DNA of 64,000 nucleotides from Vespula vulgaris (taxonomy: Eukaryota; Arthropoda; Insecta; Hymenoptera; Vespidae): the NCBI RefSeq assembly GCF_905475345.1, contig NC_066596.1:1187501-1251500 (forward strand). The letters run 5' to 3'. A model generated the notes under the pieces. It did no database searches, was not told where the DNA came from, and worked only from the letters and a program-made list of their open reading frames with translations. Below are positions 13,007-22,899 of this stretch, one piece after another. The position numbers were made by a program, and so were the translations under genes. Positions within the stretch are counted from its first letter, which is position 1; every line of letters begins with the position of its first letter.

Positions 13007-13448
13007 TCAAGAATCAGGCAGTAATTCTCCTAGACAGTACGACATTTCTCCGTCTGCTTTTTTTTCATCCTCATCTTCATAATCATACTCATACTTATAC
13101 TCATATTCATCCCCCTCCTCCTCTTCCTCCTCTTCCTCCTCTTCTTCTTCTTCCTCTTCCTCTTCCTCTTCATCCTCATCTTCATCTTCATATTCATATT
13201 CATATTCATATTCATCTTCATATTCACCTTCTTTATCCATCTCTTTGTTCTTTGTTTTATCATATGTCACTTCTTTGTCTTCTTCTTTTTCTATTTCTAT
13301 TTTTTCTTCTTCTTCTTCTTCTTCTTCCTCTTTTTCTTTCTCTTCTTTATTTTCTATTTCCATTTTTTCTTCCTCTTCTTCTTTCTCTTCTTCAACTTCC
13401 TCCTTTCGTTCCTCCGTTTCTTCTTTTTCAATTTCTATTTTTTTTTCT

Positions 13449-13528
<80 letters not shown>

Positions 13529-16500
13529 ATCATCATCTTCCTCATCCTCTTCTTCCTTCTCGTCTTCGTCTTCATCAGAGCTGTATACCTTTAAATATGT
13601 TTTAAATTGTAATTCTTTCTCTAAATCATTCAATTGTTCCTCATTACTCATCGTTCGCACTTTTACTTCACGTTCATTTTCAATCATTGATCTTATAATG
13701 GAAGTACTTTCTGCTTCTTCCATTATTTCATTTTCATCTTCAGATTCCTAATAGAGCAAATTTTATTAGTAATGACATAATATTTGATAATGTGATACAA
13801 TAAAATTTTTAAATAGCCAATGTAGTTAGTAAAAAAAAGCGAACACTGCTAACTAAAAATACAATTAAAATAAATGACAAATAATAAGCTGTTCAAAACT
13901 TTGAGCCTCACGTATTATCTGAAAAAAATCACAAGAATTGTGTATATATGATAAAAACAATGAGATCAGAAAGCATCTACTAGCAAATTTTTAATTTACA
14001 ACAAACGAAGCAAATTTGTATTTAATAATTTGCTAGGTATAACACTCAATTTCTGCGTTATCCAAGCATGATTATGTTAAAATAACTTAAAAAAGTTAGG
14101 CAAACAATAAAATAAGTAAAAGAATCACCAAATAAAACAAGGCTCCGCAGTTTCATTTGATTCTGCTGAATTCTAATATTTTCTTACAGCTGCAATCTGG
14201 TCGAGACTGATGAGAGAGAGTGTCATTTTGCCTGAGAGAATTACAGGCGCTTCAGGACTTTCCTCTGCTTTTTGTTCTTGAGTTTCCGAATCTGTTACAA
14301 GTAATTCACATTGTGGAGGTAAAGCGCCTTCTAAATAAATTGGTACTGGTGGTGTCTTCTCCCTCTCAGTGTGACTGTGATAATAAAGGGGAAAAAAAAG
14401 AATCTTTATTGTCTTGAATACTCATAAATTATCTTATTAAAATAAAATATAATACCTATGGGGTGGGGGTATTATGGGGGTGGTAGGTCTACTACATTTT
14501 TGTCCACCTTCGCAGCTGGCAGTCATTTCCATACCCATTACTTTAACTGTAGGTGATTGTTCTATGCTTTCTACTTCTTGATCTTCATTACTATAAGTTT
14601 CCTGGACAGTGAAGTCTTCCTACAAATTGCAAGTTTAATATTACAAATATAATCATTTTATCATATAACACCTTTAATAAATACACATTTGTGAATATCT
14701 ATAAAAAGAAAGCTTATATAGTACAGCATTCTACTGTTACATCTGTAATGTTATTCCCTACTATTAGAAAAGCCATATCATCTATAGGTTTTTCAACTTT
14801 GTTTGCTTAATTCAAACCGCTAATGGTTGTGCTAGAATATAAGATAAAAATATAAATAATTAATATATCATCAATTCTTAAGAACGTACATAGCAACAAC
14901 TTAATGTTTTATATTATCATGATAAAAATATAAGCAATCGTCATGCACAGCACATGTTTAGTAATAGTTATTTTTCGACATATAGATTATATATACTTAA
15001 TTTAACTATTATTGTAATTAAATTTTAACTATGAGAAATCAATTAAGAACTATGACATCACTAATTTTATTCGAGTGCAATTTAAGGAGAAAATACAATG
15101 TAATCTACTTTGTATCAAACGTTAAATAAGGATTAAAAATATATCGAAGCCTAAACAATTTTTGATAAGATCATATTCTTATTATAGGTAAAATATGCAA
15201 AGGAACAACAAGTTTTTCACAAACTCTTGGTTACTCATGTTAGGAATCATCATGGCAGTAAATGATATACCTTAGAACATTGATTGACCCCTGCCAGACC
15301 ATTGGACTTTGGAGCCCCATCTACTACTCAAAAGGTAAAAAGATACACTATAAATTTATTTACCCTATTCGTCTTACATTACGATATTTATAATAAAAAT
15401 TACACTCAATTTTTTAAAATACAAATATGTGCTTTAATAGAATTGAACTTGAAATTCAATTGACTATATGATAATTTTGACAACTGTTATCCACACTCAT
15501 TTATATTTATCAAAAGCTATATACTGAATATAAAGTTTTATATTAAATTAACGAAGTTTATAACGCACATTGGGATGGGTAAAGCTTGAAACGCAATCAG
15601 AACACAGCAACGTGCACATTTCTAAGGACTAGGAAACTGAAAATGTAGTTTGCTTCAAAATTAATCTAATAAACCTTGATTTCTGGCTGTGAGCTTGGGC
15701 TATGCATTACTGAACGTGATATGTTGCCCATCTGAACAACAATTCTTTCCATGGCTGCTTCCGTCTCGTCCAAACGACGTCTCAGCTGATCTATCTCTAT
15801 GTCTCCTGCCGCTTCTTGTGTTCCAGCATGTAGAACATTATCAAATCGGTTCAGAGAGTAAATACACGTACTTACAATAATTTCAAATTTGTCAAATTAT
15901 ATTTTGCAATTATACCCATTGTATAAAATACGCGTGTGTTCTAATTGTGCAAACCTTGCATCATGCAACACCATTTAAAATTCTTTTTAGATACCCAAGG
16001 AAACATATACCTTAACTCTAATTATCCTTTCAAAAAATTAGCTTTCGGAGGAAAATGGTACAATAATAATAATGCAAAATGATTAGTATCTTCATAAAGA
16101 AATGAAAAACTTACGATTGTTCAATTCCTCTATAGTTGGAACAGGTTTATATGGGGATTGTTCTTTTTGATAATGCATTGTACCTCCTGTCATCGCGCTA
16201 GCAAGTAAATCTGGATTAAATACCATTTTTCGAAATTCTTTCTCAGCAGCTGCTCCTGGATATTCAGAGACAATCTCATTATCAGAGTTCTTCTTCAATA
16301 CCTAAAATATTTTTGAAATCAAACGATTTCTTAAATAAGAATATATTACTTTATAATTATTTTTGGAGAAAGAAAAAAAAAACAAACATTACCTTAACAA
16401 TGGTATACAAAAAGAACAAGACAATGCCTAATGTATACAGAGGCATAATAACTCCCATACTTCCATTTCCTTTTGGTGCTGGTACTACATGACCAGCACC

Positions 16501-17947
16501 TCCCATTGGTGGTCTCATTTTTGGCATTACATGATTAGGTCTTTCTACTATTTTCGGTACAATGTGCGAAGTAGGTATAGTTCTTCCACGTTCCCTTAAT
16601 GCTGGATGAAGACCTCCTGCATGAGGTGGAGTACGCCTTTCTTGTCTTAGAGTAACTGGATTAAAATAAATATTTGTATATTTTTATTATCGTTAATATA
16701 TTAAGCATACATTAATTCAAATTTTTATAAGTGTAATTAGACGTTTACACACTCACAAACATATAATCAAAAATTTAGTCAAATAATCCTATATTATATC
16801 ATTATAATTATTAGTAATATATAAAAAAAAATAACGATATATTACTTTGTAATATATTAAAATCCAGGAACAGGTCATCGTATAAATGTATTTGAAACTA
16901 TTATAGCAATCCAAGCCTTGTACCCTAACCATCATGCTTGCTTTTCTGGCAAAATGCCAAAGAAGGATAAATGATTTAAGTCTGTCTTCCATATATATCC
17001 GATGATCCATATATATAACGTGAGTAACATTATAGACATGCACATACGTTCTATTTCATCCTAAATAGCGTTTAATACAATTACAATATTTTTGTTATTT
17101 CTCAAAATTATATAAATTATGAAAAAATTTTGTTAATCGTTTATTTTTATAACTCAATCCGATTAATGAATTGGTTACTTCTTAAGAAATAATGTTAGTA
17201 AAATCATTGAAAGATATTTATAATTACTATGGGGCATTAAGATGTGATATCTTATAAGATGTGGTATTCCCAATTGCGATAACGGAATACCAAAATTCAT
17301 TTTAAGGCATATGGAACTATTAAACGATCTGATTTCTTCCAAAACTTGTTTAGAAGTTTTTCCAAGACGTTCTTTTTCCGCCAGAAAGGTTGACAAATCT
17401 ATGCCACATCTTGCCAAAACTTCTTCCTTACATAAATTAGCAATTTGTGGTGCCATTTTGCTAGTTTTAAAAGCGTCTTTCACTCGTGGATCAACTTGAT
17501 GATGTCTCAATATATTTTGACACATTTCTTGCATAATATCCAAAGCAGTAACATCGCTTTCGAATAATACTTCACAGCACGCTAATAAATATTCATTCGA
17601 TATACAACATGAAAAGAATTCTTTTTACCATACTTATTTAAAATCATTCGTTTCATAATATCTAACACACGAAATACGATCTAATAACATTTATCTAATA
17701 ATAAAAAAAAAAATCTTACACGTACAATAACAAAAATTCAATCGTTCCCTATCGACAAATTAATTTTCATCGATATATCATTTAAATTATCATTTATAAA
17801 CTTACCATCAGAAGACGAATGATGCGAATTGACAGAAGCTGTGAGCATGGGATAAAAAATTTTTGGCCATAATACCGCAAAGCATCCAGCCACAATAGCC
17901 AATATAAAAATTGTCTTTCTCGGACCAAAATCTGTTATCTCAGACAT
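13007..17947 (-). CDS. RIC3: RIC-3, nicotinic acetylcholine receptor chaperone
   Basis: RIC-3 is an endoplasmic-reticulum membrane protein that assists folding and assembly of nicotinic acetylcholine receptors. Constitutive exons: 17947-17806, 16655-16393, 16301-16115, 15814-15675, 14619-14456, 14374-14188 and 13747-13007. They join in phase to 607 residues. Exon 1 carries the hallmark FGPRKTIFILAIVAGCFAVL and the following WPKIFYPML. Exon 2 has a Pro-rich basic linker and the second membrane segment (VIMPLYTLGIVLFFLYTIVK). Exon 4 encodes the coiled-coil IEIDQLRRRLDETEAAMERI. The last exon encodes an unusually long Glu/Asp-rich tail with one uninterrupted Glu run of more than 20 residues, and ends YCLGELLPDS. 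A further 354-nt exon (17581-17228) can be included in frame between exons 1 and 2, giving 725 residues. The exon 4 acceptor is a NAGNAG. Confidence 0.92.
13080..13570. repeat. Long CTT/CCT homopyrimidine tract (coding, RIC-3 acidic tail)
   Basis: About 490 bp of almost pure pyrimidine on the plus strand, interrupted mainly by CAT/ATT-type triplets. It reads as GAA/GAG/GAT codons on the minus strand and encodes the RIC-3 acidic tail. The complementary plus-strand Ser/Leu/Phe frames are shadows. Confidence 0.95.
17228..17581 (-). CDS. RIC3: RIC-3 cassette exon (118 codons, phase-symmetric)
   Basis: An open frame between RIC-3 exons 1 and 2 starts after a good acceptor (TTTATTAG) and ends before a GTAATT donor. 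The exon is 354 nt, exactly 118 codons. Exon 1 ends with one spare base (G), which completes GCG here. This exon also ends with one spare base, which completes ATT with RIC-3 exon 2. It can therefore be included or skipped without changing frame. It encodes a hydrophilic segment with CCEVLFESDVTALDIMQEMC, IANLCKEEVLARCGIDLSTF, EKERLGKTSKQVLEEIRSFN and FGIPLSQLGIPHLIRYH. I do not recognise a named domain. If the donor is not used, the frame runs to a stop at 17175-17177, giving an alternative last exon. Confidence 0.7.
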
Positions 17948-18784
17948 TTTTCGTATCGATTACGTCGTTCGTGTATATTAATCTCGCGGTTTCGATAAAT
18001 TATGACGCGATTATGAACCTCCGTTAATCACATCCAATACTTGCTTGCAGATGGAAGTCGTCGTCGTCGTCGTAGTCGTTCGCTGCGCATCCGAGCGCAC
18101 TGTCGTCTGCTATTTCTGTCATGGTATAGGGAAGCATCGATAAACTTAGGCACCTGCTTCAAAACGAACATTCTGACGTAATCACATTTTCGAATAAAAA
18201 ATATTTTTTCTTTCTTTACGCATCGTATCGTTCGATTAACGAAACTTTTATACTATTTTTCTTATATTGTTTTTCGTTGGATTTAACAAAAAAAAAAAAA
18301 AAAAGAAAGAAATTATCTAATTTACATACTACGAGTAACGACAAATGTTCAACGTTCCAAATTTATTTTCGATCGTTTCGTTTATTTTTGTTTATTGGGA
18401 AAATATGGTTTTAACGCGAATTTATTTTTATTGATTTTATTGATTATTATAGTGAATAAATTACATATATTTAGACGCCAAAATACGCTTTCATGGGTAC
18501 TTTCGCTTCGGCTGAGTAACGAGCATTAGTCGGTACAGCAATGAAGCGAAAGATATTCTAGAAATAGCAGGTCCTGGCAATGTCACATAAATGTGTATTG
18601 TGAGGAGACCTTGTCCGATAGATGGCTGAGAGAAATTTTACATCCTTTTTTATGATTCATCAATTTTCTATTACGTTCATTTATTTAGACAATACCGTAT
18701 ATCAAACAAAAGTCAACTTAAGAAAATGAACATCGAACGGTGATCTAAAATTTAAACGCTTTCCTAATCAGTTTTCAAACGCGA
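17948..18784. other. RIC-3 upstream region / KGD4 3' flank
   Basis: It contains a short imperfect CGT repeat (about 18058-18082) within moderately GC-richer sequence upstream of the RIC-3 start. That is compatible with the RIC-3 promoter or 5' UTR. The rest is AT-rich with A runs, and no reading frame is credible. Confidence 0.5.
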
Positions 18785-19473
18785 TTATTCCGGTCCACCA
18801 CGCTGAAAAAAGAAGAAAAAAAAAGAATGATCATTAAAATACGAAAATAAAAGTTCCTCGTTTCGCGTATAAAGTATTTTTAGTTCACATTTTTGAATTT
18901 GTTTTGAAAGAAAAAAAAAAAAAAGAAAAAGAAAAATAATCATTTTTCTTACGTAACCTTGAATCGATTTATATAACTTTTACATACGAAATTTATTTAG
19001 TTATTTGCGAATAAACCACGAGACTTACATTAATATACTCAATTTCTTTTTCGTCGATAGGTCGCCGATGAAATCTTGCTGGTAGATGAATATCATCTAT
19101 AGTTGGCAAAACGGTTACCTGGTGTCCAGTTGTACGTCCAGAACTTTGTTGAGATGATGCCGTCCCTGACGCCGCAGATGGAGCCGCGCTCGCACCTACG
19201 TTTACTAACCAATAACGACAATTTCACTTCATTATTTTACAGTATACACAAGAAATCTCTTCGTGTTACCTCTATCCAGACCTCCTTTACGAAATTTTAT
19301 CAGTGGCACATGAGGTCGTACGACCTAAAAGGGAAGAATTTTACGGCCAAAATTTGCTCAAAAGTTTCTACTTATTTGACCATCTTACACATTTATTATA
19401 TTCTGTCATTCGTTATTTTAATTAAAGAAGAATATATCTAAATACTAACCTTCCATCCTTTGCTTGCCATCAT
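18785..19473 (-). CDS. KGD4: 2-oxoglutarate dehydrogenase subunit KGD4 (MRPS36)
   Basis: Small mitochondrial protein, first named ribosomal protein S36, that recruits the E3 subunit to the 2-oxoglutarate dehydrogenase complex of the citric-acid cycle. Exons: 19473-19450, 19324-19270, 19195-19029 and 18802-18785. They join in phase to 87 residues. The family signatures are at both ends: VVRPHVPLIKFRKGG near the N-terminus and RRPIDEKEIEYINRGGPE at the C-terminus. The human protein likewise ends EEMEFIQRGGPE. The middle is Ala/Ser-rich and poorly conserved. Two adjacent ATG codons open exon 1; I took the first. The last exon is only 18 nt, so this gene is easily missed by automated callers. Confidence 0.9.
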
Positions 19474-20487
19474 AATTTTTATACAAAACGTATACGAACG
19501 ATAGAAGAACTAACTTTATCCGTACAGAGAATGACGGACATTCTTTTTAGGATGACAAATAGATGGCGCTTATATACTTGCGCATTTTTAACGCGCCGTT
19601 ATTAAAACGACACGTTTAAAAACAAAAACAAAATTATACTATGTATATATGTATATATAATATCTTATATGTATAAATATAAATAAATATTCTAAATATA
19701 TATAATATTCTATATATCCTTCCTATTAACCAAGCAAGGCTAAAGAATTAACTGGTCATGCAAATTTCACTTCTCTTCTGATAAAAAAATACATAAATCA
19801 AATATTTCTCCTTCCAATTAAAAAGATATTATATATGCTAATCCTTCATTTTATGATTCATTAATTTATGCAATATTTCCAATCATCGTCCTAATAATTT
19901 TATTTTTAATCGAAACAAATCTAATACATGTATGCTTATCGATTGAAAATCTTCCTTATTTAACACGTTTAACAGTCATTAACTTCATCATATTATTTGT
20001 GATACGTATGTATTTTCAAAATAATATAAGATAAATTTTATAGTACATAATTGGATGTATGTATATAAAATCAAATCAATCTTACTTAATATCTTTTTAA
20101 TTAATTCAATATAAGTTGAAATAAAGTATTAAAAAGATGATCGATTTTATTGCCTACATTTCATGCAATCGAATAGCTTTCTGCACTCTCATATAAAAAT
20201 CTAAGTCAATGTAAGCTCTATGTACTTAATAATCCAATAATCAATGCGTTGAAATTCATGATAATAACACGTATTTATATTCATAATAGCTTATAACTAT
20301 TTATGACTAGATAACTCAATAATTATTTATAAATAAGCACTTGTTAATAATCATTCTTATCATTGAAATCTAGAATTAAAGAATTTTTATATTACTTTTT
20401 ATAATTAACTTTTATAATATAAATTATAACTATTTTATAAAATCATTTAATTTTACATATATATATGTATATATATATATGTATATA

Positions 20488-20540
<53 letters not shown>

Positions 20541-20852
20541 TATGAAGATATCTATATATCTATAAATATCTTTTTTAAATATAAAAAACATCAACAAAGA
20601 AAAGAAATAATGAAAAAAATGAGTAAGTAAAAATGAAAACAAGTAAAAACTAATGACTTTTCTAATGTTCCATTTGAAGCAGCTATTATTAGTTCGATAT
20701 TATTTTCAATTTAATATATATCATATAAAAAAATAAACAAAGCAAAGGATAGTTGATTACCATAGGCCATTTAGTTAAAAACTAATTCATGATTAGAATT
20801 ACATGTAACAACGCTTCGTTACTTATTATATATATAATATACATTACATTGA
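19474..20852. other. AT-rich intergenic region
   Basis: It holds the KGD4 promoter side at its left end. After that the sequence is strongly AT-rich with no coding signal, ending at the mariner remnant. Confidence 0.55.
20457..20536. repeat. (TA)n-rich microsatellite with GTATATAT interruptions
   Basis: About 80 bp of alternating TA with a few G interruptions. Confidence 0.95.
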
Positions 20853-21760
20853 TGTCCGGAAAGTTTGTGCCGATTTTCGCTAGATGGCATTAGAACAGGT
20901 CTGAATATATCAGAATAATTGAAAACAAATGACATATGTACATATTCTAAAAGATAATATTTCATGCATATTTAGAAAAAAGTTTGGTTAGGATACATCA
21001 ATACTTGCTAATTTTATACACTCTTAAATATAAAAGAAAATAAAATGCATCATAGGCGTTTGATGTTTTTCTTTTATCGAAGAAATAAAAATGTCACACA
21101 AGCAACGAACAAGATATACGCTATTTATGGTAATGTTGTTACAATTTGAAGAACTGTGCAGAAATAATTTGTTAGGTTCAAAATTGGCGATCTCAACCTT
21201 GAAGATCAAGAATACTTGTAACGGGGGATAAAAAATGGATTATTTATAATAATGTTGAGTAAAAAAGATCTTGTGGAAAGCAGAATGAATCACTATTTAA
21301 TCACTCCCAAAACTGATCTTCATAAAAAAAAAAAAATCATACTTTGTGTCTAGTTGGTTTGAAAAGAAATCATGTATTATAAGCTTCTATCTAATAAATT
21401 AATCAGAGAATAAATTCGATTAATAATTATTGCAATTATACGAATTAAAGACAACGATTGAAAAAAATATTCAGAAGTAACAAATCGAAAAGATGTCGTG
21501 TTTCGTTAGGACAATACGTGACGTCATGTGTCCTTGTTTAGTTGACAAAAGCTGTTGGTTAGTTTGGTTAGGATTTGTATTGCACTTTTAGATTTTCACT
21601 TTCAAGAGAATTACAAAATTCTCTTAATAGCAAAAACTTTAATTTTTTGGTCGACAAAAAATGTATAAAATATTGAATAAATAATAAATAAAAATCAATA
21701 ATATTGAAGTTTTGGAAAGATGGAGAAAGATGGAACGAACTTTCTAGATAACCCTAAAGT
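20853..21760 (+). mobile_element. Decayed mariner-family transposon
   Basis: It opens with a mariner-type terminal sequence, GTCCGGAAAGTTTGTGCCGA, followed by TTTTCGCTAGATGG. Downstream, fragments of a mariner transposase can be read on the plus strand in several frames, broken by stops. They are IYAIYGNVVTI then RTVQK (about 21113-21165), DLNLEDQEY (about 21190), GDKKWIIYNNVE (about 21223), ILCV then FEKKSCI (about 21340-21385), NRKDVVFR then DNT and RHVSL (about 21485-21535), and RELQNSLNSKNF (about 21607-21645). A sequence like AACGAACTTTCTAGATAAC near 21737 may be the eroded 3' end. Stops, frameshifts and deletions show it is inactive. These fragments appear in the order of a mariner transposase. 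Confidence 0.8.
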
Positions 21761-22677
21761 ATTGATCGCCAGTCTCACCATTTGAAAATCAATATTTTCA
21801 AAAGCCTGATTTATATGTGTTAATATATATAAAATTTCACTTATTAGTTATAACCAATAATGATTCTACTTGTTAAAATCGAATAAAAAGCTGACTAGAT
21901 AATTGTTAAAATTATTTGTGTGTTTTGTGTTACAACATTGACCAACAATGTGATATTAAAATTTCAATATAAAAAAATTTTGAATTAATATTACTTGTAT
22001 TCAGGGTGCATTAATAATTATGAAATGTTTCTGACAACTGAGTTATCGTTTAAAAATTATGCTAACTTCATTTTCATAAATTATTTTTATCTAATATTAA
22101 ATTAATAACTAATGGAGTATATTATAGCGCTGTACATATCTTAAATAATTGTTAAATAATTAAAAGAATTACTATAGTTTAAATAATTGTAAATTAATTA
22201 AAATAATTTATTATTAAAATTAATAAGTACGAACTTGGTTATAATATTGATTTGACGAAGTATAACAAAAAAAAGCTGGTTTCATAACCTAACAAAATTC
22301 TTTGTTGTTTTCATTTTTATATTAAATTTATTTTCACATTCATTCAGTTCTATTTTTAAACTAATATTCATATTTATAATTTTTGTAGAATCTTAATTAT
22401 TATCTAAACTGTTCAAAATTAATGTTTTATCTTGAACGAGCACGAATTTCATATTACTTTAATATAAGGTTTAATGTCTTTTACACCAAAAGAAATTAAA
22501 ACATAAGAGAAAATTTTTAATCTTTACATTATTATCTATTAGTTTTGTAAGGTAAACTCGATTAAAAATATTAGAAACGATATATTTAAATAATTAATAA
22601 TTTGAAATAAATAAATTTATTTAACTATACTTTTCAACTTTGAAGAAATAATGTAGAGATAAGAAATACACAAAGGT
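21761..22677. other. AT-rich intergenic region
   Basis: Very AT-rich sequence between the mariner remnant and the Hsp90 3' end. I see nothing coding, and no structured RNA that I recognise. Confidence 0.5.
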
Positions 22678-22683
22678 TTATTT
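22678..22683 (-). terminator. Putative Hsp90 polyadenylation signal
   Basis: TTTATT on the plus strand, that is AATAAA on the transcript strand, about 217 nt past the Hsp90 stop. This gives a plausible 3' UTR length. Confidence 0.5.
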
Positions 22684-22899
22684 CATTGGTAAATTTTATT
22701 ATTTTTAACTTAACATACATAAGAGAGGAATGATAAATTAAGTGACAAAAGTATGTTACAAAAAAAGATGATGTCTGGTGTAAGTAACCACATAAAACGT
22801 GGTATTTGGATCAAAGAGGGATAATAAGATTTCTCTTTGACTCAAGAACAGTCTTTCTATAACTATGACGTATATGTCATACCTGTATATGTTTTATGA

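Noticed and set aside
13245..13751. 168-codon plus-strand frame rich in Ser and Phe, and overlapping Leu-rich frames
   Set aside because: They are antisense shadows of the RIC-3 acidic tail, produced by the CTT/CCT tract. The minus-strand frame joins in phase to six upstream RIC-3 exons.
16789..17060. Minus-strand open segment after a TTTAG acceptor, including a hydrophobic stretch (MCMSIMLLTLYIWIIGYIW in one frame)
   Set aside because: It looked like a further RIC-3 alternative last exon. Its phase fits neither exon 1 nor the cassette exon with any reasonable donor, and a second frame is equally open, so chance is more likely.
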